Assembly (NCBI GenBank): GCA_018260375.1 | Contig: JAGLBF010000114.1 | Span: 1-7,174, forward strand | From: Deinococcus sp. | GTDB taxonomy: Bacteria > Deinococcota > Deinococci > Deinococcales > Deinococcaceae | Direction of reading: 5' to 3' | Length of the DNA: 7,174 bases | Shown here: positions 1 to 5,311 of the stretch, piece by piece | Numbering within the stretch: the stretch's first letter is position 1 | How the letters are laid out: every line of letters begins with the position of its first letter | Notes under the pieces: generated by a model | What the model was told of the DNA's origin: nothing | The model's database searches: none | What the model saw: only the letters and a program-made list of their open reading frames with translations | Translations under genes and position numbers: made by a program

Positions 1-521
1 ACGAGGTCGGACATGCGCTCGCCGCGCAACTGCTGCCCTATGCAGAGCGGGTGCACAAGTTGACGGTTGTGCCGCGTGGACGGGCTGCTGGCTTTATGAT
101 GCCGCTTGCCGAAGACCGCTTGCATTACACCCGCGCCGCGCTTGAAGACCGCATTGCCGTGGCCCTTGCAGGGCGGGCCGCCGAGGAAGTGTTTTTTGGC
201 GAGGTCACTACGGGCGCACAAAACGACTTCGAGCAGGCCACCAACCTAGCGCGGCGCATGGTTACAGCCTGGGGCATGAGCGAGCGCGTGGGCAAAGTGG
301 CCCTGACCCAAGACGACTGGGGGCTGCCGCAATACGGCAACGAGGTGGCCCGCCAAGTAGATGAGGAGGTGAGTACCCTGCTTGAAACCCAGCACCAGCG
401 GGTGCTCAGCTTGCTCAACGCCCACCAAGCCGAAGCGCACCGCCTAGTATCGGCCCTAATACAACACGAAACGCTGAGTGGCGCAGACTTTTCTACCGTG
501 CTGGCAGGCGGACAGGTGTAA
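1..521 (+). CDS. ftsH: ATP-dependent zinc metalloprotease FtsH, C-terminal part (5' end outside window)
   Basis: FtsH is a membrane-anchored AAA+ protease that degrades misfolded or short-lived membrane and cytosolic proteins; only its M41 peptidase domain is visible here. The reading frame is open from base 1. The first bases read (c)ac-gag-gtc-gga-cat, which is the HEVGH zinc-binding and catalytic motif with the first His codon cut by the window edge. The family signatures follow in order: VVPRGRAAGF, then GRAAEEVFFGEVTTGAQNDFEQAT, whose Asp is the expected third zinc ligand, then WGMSERVG. About 172 residues are present, ending HETLSGADF plus a short tail. That is the normal FtsH end, so the C-terminus looks complete although shorter than in E. 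coli. The TAA stop at 519-521 coincides with the first bases of a dispersed repeat. Which ftsH paralogue this is cannot be told. Confidence 0.95.
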   Translation, partial: EVGHALAAQLLPYAERVHKLTVVPRGRAAGFMMPLAEDRLHYTRAALEDRIAVALAGRAAEEVFFGEVTTGAQNDFEQATNLARRMVTAWGMSERVGKVALTQDDWGLPQYGNEVARQVDEEVSTLLETQHQRVLSLLNAHQAEAHRLVSALIQHETLSGADFSTVLAGGQV

Positions 522-655
522 TACGAATTCCGATTGATTCAGTGCAGTTCCGAATCAATCCGAGCGGATGCGAGTGGGAACAGCATACGGACTGCGGACT
601 AAATCTGGTTATTTCAGATTCAACGAGGGCGGATGCGAGTGGGAAAAGATACGGG
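519..655 (+). repeat. Composite copy of the dispersed repeat: two partial units in tandem
   Basis: The first unit starts TAATACGAATTCC and has a perfect 8-bp inverted repeat, GATTGATT (532-539) and AATCAATC (553-560), around a 13-nt loop. It then carries GGATGCGAGTGGGAA (566-580) and CATACGGACTG (584-594). A second unit follows without the usual 3' half. It has a different hairpin, AATCTG (602-607) and CAGATT (615-620), and the same 15-mer at 631-645, ending in AGATACGG. The sequences of the two hairpins are unrelated, but the layout of hairpin, linker and ATACGG is kept. The copy starts on the ftsH stop codon, so the first hairpin would lie in the ftsH 3' untranslated region and could stabilise or terminate that transcript (inference). 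Confidence 0.85.
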
Positions 656-683
656 TTCCCTAGGTGCAAAATCAGGTCAACCC
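653..683. terminator. Possible bidirectional terminator hairpin between convergent genes
   Basis: GGGTT (653-657) pairs with AACCC (679-683), and just inside them CCT (659-661) pairs with AGG (674-676) across a small asymmetric bulge. The hairpin sits between ftsH (+) and the convergent gene at 701-925 (-), which suits a shared terminator. There is no convincing T-tract on either side, so the assignment is weak. Confidence 0.3.
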
Positions 684-700
684 CATTCACGGCTGGTCAC

Positions 701-925
701 CTACTCGTTCACATGCGGCGCGGCGTGGCCCAGTTGGCCCAATTTCTCCAGGCGGTAGCTAAGGCGGGTCAGCGGCGGCGAGACTTCGCCAAACTCTAGC
801 AGCGACAAAATGCCCTGTTCGTCTAGGCGCTCTACACGGCTCAGGAATTGTCGCAGCGACGCGGGTGAATCAAAGCGGCGCGGGTGAGTGTCATCACCAG
901 TATAGAGGTTAAGCCAGTCAATCAT
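701..925 (-). CDS. Small hypothetical protein, 74 aa
   Basis: This is a small protein with no family that I recognise. It starts MIDWLNLYTGDD, and from about residue 22 has a predicted helical region rich in charged residues and leucine (SLRQFLSRVERL, LLEFGEV, RLSYRLEKL). There is no signal peptide or membrane segment, so it should be cytosolic. The ATG at 923-925 has no clear Shine-Dalgarno sequence. The gene runs in the same direction as the 1023-1478 gene, with a 97-bp gap holding a hairpin, and converges on ftsH. I prefer it to the overlapping plus-strand frame because its composition is protein-like and the plus frame runs through repeat sequence. The function is unknown. Confidence 0.55.
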   Translation of the reverse strand: MIDWLNLYTGDDTHPRRFDSPASLRQFLSRVERLDEQGILSLLEFGEVSPPLTRLSYRLEKLGQLGHAAPHVNE

Positions 926-970
926 GCGCCTAGCTTAGCACCCGCACCTGAGGGCGGGGGGAGGTGATGC

Positions 971-998
971 CTGGTAGCTGGCAACTGGTGACTGGCTG
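971..998 (+). repeat. Four tandem heptads of the form CTGGNNN
   Basis: Four adjacent 7-bp units each begin with CTGG: CTGGTAG, CTGGCAA, CTGGTGA and CTGGCTG. They lie in the gap between the two small minus-strand genes and form much of the left arm and loop of the hairpin at 981-1007. The heptad spacing is not codon-linked, because no credible gene covers it. Confidence 0.5.
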
Positions 999-1007
999 CC
1001 CAGTTGC
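981..1007 (-). terminator. Perfect 8-bp hairpin downstream of the 151-aa gene
   Basis: GCAACTGG (981-988) and CCAGTTGC (1000-1007) form a perfect 8-bp stem with an 11-nt loop. It begins 15 nt after the TAG stop of the minus-strand gene ending at 1023, which is a good place for a terminator. On the minus strand no T-tract follows, so it may instead be a transcript-end stabiliser or attenuator ahead of the 74-aa gene. Confidence 0.4.
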
Positions 1008-1022
1008 TCAACGCCTGCCTCT

Positions 1023-1478
1023 CTACAGCTCGCGCAAATCTTCCCAAAGTTGCCAGCCTACACCCGCTGGAGTAACCTCTAGCAGAGGGCCGAGGGCCTG
1101 TGAAGCCTCTTGCGCGTCTTTGTTCAGTTGCTCGCTGTTGGGGTGCATGTCGTACATTTGCAGCACGGTCAGCTGGTAAAACACCTGTGACACCGTTGGT
1201 TCGCCGTTTTCAAAAAAGGCAAAGGGCGGGCTAATTTTATCCCATAACACATGGGCCTCACCCAGCTCGCGGGGCAGGTAGTTTTCTAGGTCAAAGTCTT
1301 CAAAGTCCCCAAAGTACTCAGCGCTGTCTTCTCCTGCACTGACAGGGTGCCACAGATAGCCCTGCAAGAGCCGCACCGCTGACCGCCTGCTGCCTGTTGC
1401 TGGCGCTAAGCCACGGGAAACAGAGGAAGCGGCGGTACTCTGGGCATCAGAATCGTTCACAGGGGCAGTGTAGAGCAT
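1023..1478 (-). CDS. Hypothetical acidic protein, 151 aa
   Basis: I do not recognise this protein. The first 30 or so residues are rich in Ser, Ala and Gly and look disordered. From about residue 38 the sequence becomes fold-like: LLQGYLWHPVS, then a strongly acidic aromatic stretch (EYFGDFEDFDLENYLP), then WDKISPPFAFFENGEPTVSQVFYQLTVLQMYDMHP and a Trp-containing end (GWQLWEDLREL). No signal peptide or membrane helix is seen. The ATG at 1476-1478 has no visible Shine-Dalgarno sequence. A GTG at residue 35 would remove the low-complexity start, so the true N-terminus is uncertain. A 140-bp repeat ends only 18 bp upstream of this ATG, so the promoter must lie inside or across the repeat. It could be transcribed together with the 74-aa gene downstream. 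Confidence 0.65.
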   Translation of the reverse strand: MLYTAPVNDSDAQSTAASSVSRGLAPATGSRRSAVRLLQGYLWHPVSAGEDSAEYFGDFEDFDLENYLPRELGEAHVLWDKISPPFAFFENGEPTVSQVFYQLTVLQMYDMHPNSEQLNKDAQEASQALGPLLEVTPAGVGWQLWEDLREL

Positions 1479-1496
1479 TTTGGCAAATGAGTGGTT

Positions 1497-1636
1497 TGAT
1501 ACGGATTCCGATTGATTCGGAAGTACGCCAAATCAATCCGAGCGGATGCGAGTGGGAACAGCATACGGACTGTGCGGTATGGAGCCGCAGGCGGCGCTTT
1601 TCCGACTGTGGTGGAATTTAGCGGCAGTCCGTATGA
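1497..1636 (+). repeat. Full-length 140-bp dispersed structured repeat, copy 2
   Basis: The copy runs from TGATACGGATTCC to GGCAGTCCGTATGA, so its ends form an imperfect terminal inverted repeat (TGATACGGA-TTCC against TCATACGGACTGCC). It contains GATTGATT (1510-1517), the loop CGGAAGTACGCCA (1518-1530) and AATCAATC (1531-1538), then the linker with GGATGCGAGTGGGAA (1544-1558). A 3' half follows, bounded by CATACGGACTG (1562-1572) and CAGTCCGTATG (1625-1635). It matches the copy at 6983-7122 in reverse complement at all but one position outside the loop; the loop itself is inverted. It encodes nothing credible. It resembles the small non-coding repeats or MITE-like elements of Deinococcus, and no target duplication is obvious. 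Confidence 0.93.
1562..1635 (+). other. Branched-fold half of the repeat (possible structured RNA), 74 nt
   Basis: An 11-bp perfect outer stem (CATACGGACTG with CAGTCCGTATG) encloses two smaller possible hairpins: TGCGG (1573-1577) with CCGCA (1585-1589), and a weaker TTCC with GGAA. The result is a three-way, cloverleaf-like fold of tRNA-like length. It is not a tRNA, because it has no T-arm sequence, no anticodon arm of the right form and no CCA. The other full copy keeps the outer stem exactly, but its single substitution breaks one pair of the first inner hairpin. Confidence 0.45.
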
Positions 1637-1969
1637 TACGCGAACCTGGGCAAAAAGATGCCTCTCCTCTCGTTGATGCTGGGTAACAGAAAGTGGATGA
1701 GGACAGAAAACCAGCGTTAGCACGTTCACGCTTGACCCCTCATACTCATAAGGTCACCGGGTTATAAGGCCAAAGTACACAGAGACGCTGAGGCACGGCG
1801 CATTGAGATAAAGTTAATGGAGCAGTGACTGATGGCCTTTATGCATGGCTTTATTGTTATCACCAGGCCCTACACAGACTGCGCTTGCCTATCACGACAT
1901 GCGTATGTATTCCTACACGTATTGGCTTTCTTTTATCGCCTAGTTACAGAGGTTTAAGCACAATCCGTA
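1637..1969. other. Gene-poor, AT-richer intergenic stretch
   Basis: No credible gene, tRNA or terminator is seen in these roughly 330 bases between the repeat and the end of the HAD gene. The base composition is visibly richer in A and T than the flanking genes. An imperfect direct repeat is present (ATGGCCTTTAT at 1832-1842, ATGGCTTTAT at 1845-1854). A long plus-strand frame starts here but owes its length to the HAD gene on the opposite strand. At the right end, next to the HAD stop codon, the minus strand reads TAATACGGATT, like the outer end of the dispersed repeat. The region could be decayed coding or mobile sequence; nothing identifies it. Confidence 0.5.
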
Positions 1970-2614
1970 TTACTCACCCAGCGGTATGCCCAGCCACTCA
2001 CCCAGCGCAGCTTCAAAGTCAGCGTGGCGTTCAGGGGCGTACAGCAGGCCGTACAAGCCGTAACGGTTCGCGGCGTCAATATTCTCCTGTACGTCGTCTA
2101 CAAAGGCCACTTGTGAAGCGGGGCGCTGCATGGCCTGCTCAAGCGCCTCAAACGCTTGGCGGTCAGGTTTTTTGGCATGTATTTCATTGGAAAACACCAA
2201 CGCGTCAAAGCGGGCAAATGCAGGCCGGGCACGCAGGTGGTCGCTCACCACAGGGTAATTGTTGCTCAGTAACCCCACCCGCACACTGGGGGGCAAACGG
2301 CGCAGCAGGGCGTACATGGGTTCGTTGTCATAGATGCTGCCCAGGTACAGCGCCTCAAAGTCGGCGTAGGGCAAGGTGATACCTGTTTCTTGCTGCATGA
2401 TTTGCCAAAACTGCGGCAGCGTCCAGGCCCCAACTTCTAGCTGTTGAACGTGGCGAAAGTAGCTTTGGCGCACCAACGCAACGTCTGCGCCCGTTTGCTC
2501 TGCCAGACGGGCCGTAGAGCGTCCGTCAAAGGTGCCGATGGTAAACACGCCGCCCCAGTCAAAAGCGACACTAGCGACACTGTGGGCGGGGCGCGGTTGC
2601 TGGTCAGTGGTCAT
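1970..2614 (-). CDS. HAD-superfamily hydrolase, class IA-like
   Basis: This is a cytosolic HAD-fold hydrolase of 214 aa, most probably a small-molecule phosphatase; the substrate cannot be read from sequence. The motifs are in order. Motif I is FDWGGVFTI with nucleophile Asp19, motif II is LLSNN with Ser117, motif III is Lys149 in KKPDRQAF, and motif IV is VAFVDDVQENIDAA with Asp173 and Asp174. The helical cap between motifs I and II (about residues 30-110) fits subfamily IA. The second motif I acid, normally two residues after the nucleophile, is Gly (D-W-G), as in the DxGxV type of motif found in YihX-like and epoxide-hydrolase N-domain-like members. The ATG at 2612-2614 has no clear Shine-Dalgarno sequence. 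The gene lies 45 bp downstream of the deacetylase gene on the same strand, so the two may share a transcript. The stop is TAA followed directly by TACGGATT. Confidence 0.88.
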   Translation of the reverse strand: MTTDQQPRPAHSVASVAFDWGGVFTIGTFDGRSTARLAEQTGADVALVRQSYFRHVQQLEVGAWTLPQFWQIMQQETGITLPYADFEALYLGSIYDNEPMYALLRRLPPSVRVGLLSNNYPVVSDHLRARPAFARFDALVFSNEIHAKKPDRQAFEALEQAMQRPASQVAFVDDVQENIDAANRYGLYGLLYAPERHADFEAALGEWLGIPLGE

Positions 2615-2659
2615 GTCAGGCAGTATGCCAAAAAGTGGGCTACGGCGGCAGGCAAACGT

Positions 2660-3880
2660 CTAGCGGCGTTTTGAGTTGCTGTTAGGGTCACGGTCAGACC
2701 TGGGCGCGGCCCAGAGGGTCAGCACCATCAGCAGCACACTCAAAGCACCGAGCACAGGTAGCAGCCACGGCGACATAAAGACCTCGTGGGCCAGCACCGA
2801 ACCAAACTCGTTGCCGTTGCCAAAGACGTGGTGAAGCAGCGGGGTAGCTTGCGCGGCAGTGGGAGCGGATACGGCGGACACTGCTAGAGACTGCACCGGT
2901 TGGGTTTGCACCGGTTGGGTTTGCAACGCTGTGACTTGCGTCTGAGTAGCCTGGGGTTGGTTGGCGCCAGCAGGAACACGGTTCTCACCCTCATCCGAAA
3001 TGGGTTGTGTGCCGGGCAGCAGTGTGCGAATAGGCTGCAAGGTCACTGAAGTTACGAGCGTACCAGTGGCGGCGGTCAGCGCCTGCTCAGGCACGGGCAT
3101 AGGGGCGGGCTGACCTAGCAGCTCCGGCACGGTAACAAAGCTGTACCCCCGCGCTTTGAGGGTACGGATGATGACAGGCAGGGCTTTCATGTCCTGGTAG
3201 CGGTTGCGGCCACCGCCGTCGTGCAGCAAGATGATGCTGCCTGGGTGAACCTGACGAAGAATATCGCGCTGAATCGAGCGGGCGCTGGGGCTGTGGTCGT
3301 TGCCCGTGGCGTCCCAGAAAATCAGCGACATACCCAGCGACTTGGCCGCCGCCGCCGTACCTGTATGCAACAGACCGCCAGGGGGCCGGAATAGTGTGGG
3401 AAGCGTGCCCGTGACACTTTTTATCAAGTTGTTGGTCTGTTGCACTTCCCACAACCCGCGTGTATCACCCACCGTATAGAGCGGATGGTGCCAGCTATGG
3501 TTGCCGATAGCATGCCCCGCAGCGGCCTCGGCCCGTACTAGGTCTGGGTAGCGCACGGCCTCTTGCCCGATAAGAAAAAAGGTGAGCGGCACGTTCTCAT
3601 CCTGAGCAACTTTGAGGGCTATAGGGGTAAATTTGGGGTTGGGGCCGTCATCCAGGGTTATCGCCACCTGTTTGGGCGGCGCTGCGGCAGGCCGAGGCTG
3701 GGCTGAGGCGCGGGCGCTCACCTGGCCAGTCTTAGGCAGGCCAGACAGTTTTGGGCCGGACGTTGGGGCCGCAAATATCATGTCCTGGCGCGTAGGCGTG
3801 GGCAAGTGACCCTGCCCAATAGGCTCTACGGCGGGTTGGGGTGGCAGCAAAAAAGGTAGACTTGCAAGCAAGATAAACAC
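2660..3880 (-). CDS. Polysaccharide deacetylase (NodB/CE4 domain) with C-terminal membrane anchor
   Basis: This 406-aa exported enzyme is predicted to remove acetyl groups from N-acetylated sugars of peptidoglycan or another cell-surface polymer; the exact substrate is unknown. An N-terminal hydrophobic segment (residues 1-12) is followed by a Pro-rich linker. The NodB domain (about 70-255) has motif 1 TLDDGP (75-80, Asp77 and Asp78), motif 2 NHSWHH (127-132, His128 and His132 as metal ligands), motif 3 RPPGG (165-169), Trp189 in the motif 4 region, and motif 5 LLHDGGG with His220. A Gln/Thr/Pro linker (about 305-345) precedes a transmembrane helix (about 370-392) and the basic tail RSDRDPNSNSKRR, so the catalytic domain should be outside with the tail inside. 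The start is GTG at 3878-3880, supported by AGGA 8 nt upstream (3889-3892). The signal lacks basic residues, whereas RARPVR lies in frame just upstream without a standard start codon. Confidence 0.93.
   Translation of the reverse strand: MFILLASLPFLLPPQPAVEPIGQGHLPTPTRQDMIFAAPTSGPKLSGLPKTGQVSARASAQPRPAAAPPKQVAITLDDGPNPKFTPIALKVAQDENVPLTFFLIGQEAVRYPDLVRAEAAAGHAIGNHSWHHPLYTVGDTRGLWEVQQTNNLIKSVTGTLPTLFRPPGGLLHTGTAAAAKSLGMSLIFWDATGNDHSPSARSIQRDILRQVHPGSIILLHDGGGRNRYQDMKALPVIIRTLKARGYSFVTVPELLGQPAPMPVPEQALTAATGTLVTSVTLQPIRTLLPGTQPISDEGENRVPAGANQPQATQTQVTALQTQPVQTQPVQSLAVSAVSAPTAAQATPLLHHVFGNGNEFGSVLAHEVFMSPWLLPVLGALSVLLMVLTLWAAPRSDRDPNSNSKRR
2892..2921 (-). repeat. Tandem 15-bp repeat within the deacetylase linker
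   Basis: Two perfect 15-bp units, TGCACCGGTTGGGTT on the plus strand (2892-2906 and 2907-2921), sit in frame in the deacetylase gene. They encode the repeated pentapeptide block QTQPVQTQPVQ of the extracellular linker. Such in-frame repeats can change copy number by slippage and so alter linker length without breaking the protein (inference). Confidence 0.8.
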
Positions 3881-3888
3881 TGTACCTA

Positions 3889-3892
3889 TCCT
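3889..3892 (-). promoter_or_regulatory. Ribosome binding site deciding the deacetylase GTG start
   Basis: On the minus strand AGGA lies 8 nt before the GTG at 3880. No ATG, GTG or TTG occurs in frame between this GTG and the upstream stop codon at 3953-3955, so the GTG is the only standard choice. Confidence 0.55.
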
Positions 3893-4035
3893 AACAGGCC
3901 TGGCACGCAGAGGGACATGGTGCGCGGGGCCAGTTGCTTGACAGTTGACGAGCTAGCTAAGCTAACTACGGCCTGCACTTTAATTCCACAACAGGCGGCA
4001 CAGTGCCGTCTGCGCCCCCGCGAAATGCCTACTGT

Positions 4036-4096
4036 TTCCCACTCGCATCCATTCGGGTTACATCAGAAACGCCCGCAGTGAATCGGAATCTGTATA
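4036..4096 (-). repeat. Diverged, shortened copy of the dispersed repeat
   Basis: On the minus strand the copy reads TTATACAGATTCCGATT, then about 25 unrelated bases, then GGATGCGAGTGGGAA (plus coordinates 4036-4050). It matches the outer end and the invariant linker of the 140-bp copies but lacks their 3' half. The GATTGATT hairpin is replaced: only a weak CGGG/CCCG pairing can be drawn around its centre. It lies in the 292-bp gap between the 205-aa gene and the deacetylase gene. Confidence 0.75.
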
Positions 4097-4172
4097 AGGG
4101 GAAGGTTGTCTGACGCTCGCTCCTAAAAAGTCTGTTGGCCCTAGCCATCACGGCGGCGCAAACGGCTCTCCC

Positions 4173-4790
4173 CTAGTCCCACTCCCAGCTTTGCCAGTCG
4201 GCGGGACGCGCCTGAGCTGTCTGCCTGGCTGCGGGCAATGCTTGCGGTGAGGGAAACCAGGGGTACACACGGCAAAGGGCCGCGTTGAGCTGCGCGGTAA
4301 GCAGTCGGCGCAGTTCTTTTTGCTCGGCAGCGGACAAGTTCAGTTGTTGAGCGGCGCGCGCTACGGTAGCCTCTAGCTCGCCGAGATAAGGAGCGCGGGC
4401 TTGGCGCACAGCACCCTTGCGAAGAGGCAAAGCCGACACCTGCGGGTGGTACTGCTCGGCAAGGTGTTGCATCTTTTCGGCCCGCTCACGTTGCTGCTCA
4501 GCGCGGCGCTGCTGTACCCGCTCACGCCTGTCCTGGACTCGCTGCAACAGCACCAGAAACTCTTCGTCATTTTCAGCGGCCTCTACGCGGCGCTCAAGGT
4601 ACAGCTTGACGGGAGGCAGTTTGCGCCGCCCCATCCGCAGCCCGTTGGGGCGGGTGAGGTCGTGCTCGCCCAGAAACTGAGTGATCAGGCGCGGATTCCA
4701 ACCCCGTTCGCGCAGATCCTGTGTTGCCAGGTAGCCTGGCGGGTTGGTGATGGCCTCGCCGCTGGGGCGCTTGTGGTTGTCGCTGCTCAC
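4173..4790 (-). CDS. Basic coiled-coil hypothetical protein, 205 aa
   Basis: The function is unknown. Residues about 20-76 form a small domain (YLATQDLRERGWNPRLITQF, then LGEHD, KLYLERRVEAAEN and EEF) resembling the short winged-helix-like modules with an RGW..xLI..FLGE.D pattern that I recall from uncharacterised proteins of several bacterial phyla. A long charged helix, probably a coiled coil, follows (about 78-112, rich in Arg, Gln and Glu), then a second helical region (about 136-172). The end is Trp-rich (DWQSWEWD). It is probably cytosolic, and nucleic-acid binding is possible but not shown. I chose the GTG at 4788-4790: it overlaps the TGA stop of the GNAT gene as GTGA, with GGAG 11 nt upstream. 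An upstream GTG at 4808 would add six residues but has no ribosome binding site. Confidence 0.75.
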   Translation of the reverse strand: MSSDNHKRPSGEAITNPPGYLATQDLRERGWNPRLITQFLGEHDLTRPNGLRMGRRKLPPVKLYLERRVEAAENDEEFLVLLQRVQDRRERVQQRRAEQQRERAEKMQHLAEQYHPQVSALPLRKGAVRQARAPYLGELEATVARAAQQLNLSAAEQKELRRLLTAQLNAALCRVYPWFPSPQALPAARQTAQARPADWQSWEWD

Positions 4791-5311
4791 GCTGGACGCT
4801 GCTCCCACTCGCGCCGCAACAGGTCGAGTCGCACGCTGTCATAGCGCACGCCCTTCCACAAACGCGCCTCACGCACGCGGGCACATTCGCGGTAGCCTAC
4901 GCGCAGGCCCGCACGAATCATGCGCTCGTTGCCGCTCCAGGTGCTCAGGGTCAGCACATGCGCTCCCGTTTCGGCAAAGGTGAGGCCCGTCCAGTCGCGC
5001 AGTGCCTGCGTACCGGTACCGCCGCCCCAGAACTGCGGGTCATAAATCAGTATGCCCAGTTCCCACCAGCCGCCTGCCTGGGGCTGTTCGGGGTGGCGCG
5101 TCACCATGCCGATGGCTTGGCCCTCAACCGCAATCATGCGCTCGTTGCTGGGGAGGTGATCGGATTGCGCCCCGTCTTTTTGGGCATTGGCGGCGTGGTA
5201 ATAAGGCGCGTCCCACTGCTTCCACTCGGCCTGGGGGTCGGTGAGCCAGTAGGCCAGTTGCAAAGCGTCTTGGGTACTTTGCTCGCGCAGCACAGGTGAA
5301 GGCTTAGACAT
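4787..5311 (-). CDS. GNAT-family N-acetyltransferase (RimJ/RimL-like)
   Basis: This 174-aa cytosolic enzyme is predicted to transfer an acetyl group from acetyl-CoA to an amine; the acceptor is unknown. The acetyl-CoA binding motif A is seen as ELGILIYDPQFWGGGTGTQAL (about residues 84-104, with the Gly-rich pyrophosphate loop). The typical C-terminal part follows: GNERMIRAGLRVGYRECAR (128-145) and a terminal strand and helix (YDSVRLDLLRREW), as in RimJ/RimL-type Acetyltransf_3 proteins. The ATG at 5309-5311 overlaps the TAA stop of the upstream 76-aa gene by 8 bp, and its own TGA stop overlaps the next GTG by 4 bp, so it is the middle gene of a coupled trio. No good Shine-Dalgarno sequence lies at normal distance (GGAG is 13 nt away), which fits translational coupling. 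Confidence 0.88.
   Translation of the reverse strand: MSKPSPVLREQSTQDALQLAYWLTDPQAEWKQWDAPYYHAANAQKDGAQSDHLPSNERMIAVEGQAIGMVTRHPEQPQAGGWWELGILIYDPQFWGGGTGTQALRDWTGLTFAETGAHVLTLSTWSGNERMIRAGLRVGYRECARVREARLWKGVRYDSVRLDLLRREWEQRPA

Noticed and set aside
542..799. Plus-strand frame behind ftsH
   Set aside because: It starts inside the structured repeat and overlaps the minus-strand 74-aa gene; its N-terminal part is a translation of repeat sequence.
1637..1969. Possible tRNA or small RNA in the AT-richer gap
   Set aside because: No cloverleaf, T-arm sequence or CCA end could be found on either strand.
1825..2379. Long plus-strand frame of 184 codons
   Set aside because: Most of it is antisense to the HAD gene, which has clear catalytic motifs. 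The translation has no protein-like order and is rich in Arg, Gly and His, as expected of a shadow frame.
3938..3968. Plus-strand TTGACA with a possible -10 at 3963-3968
   Set aside because: The spacing of 19 bp is long, the -10 is poor, and no plus-strand gene follows; the AGCTAGCTAAGCTAACT stretch is simply a short CTA/GCTA-rich run.
4803..4815. CTCCCACTCGC, resembling the repeat core TTCCCACTCGCATCC
   Set aside because: It lies within the GNAT coding sequence, matches only part of the core and has no other repeat features around it; probably chance.
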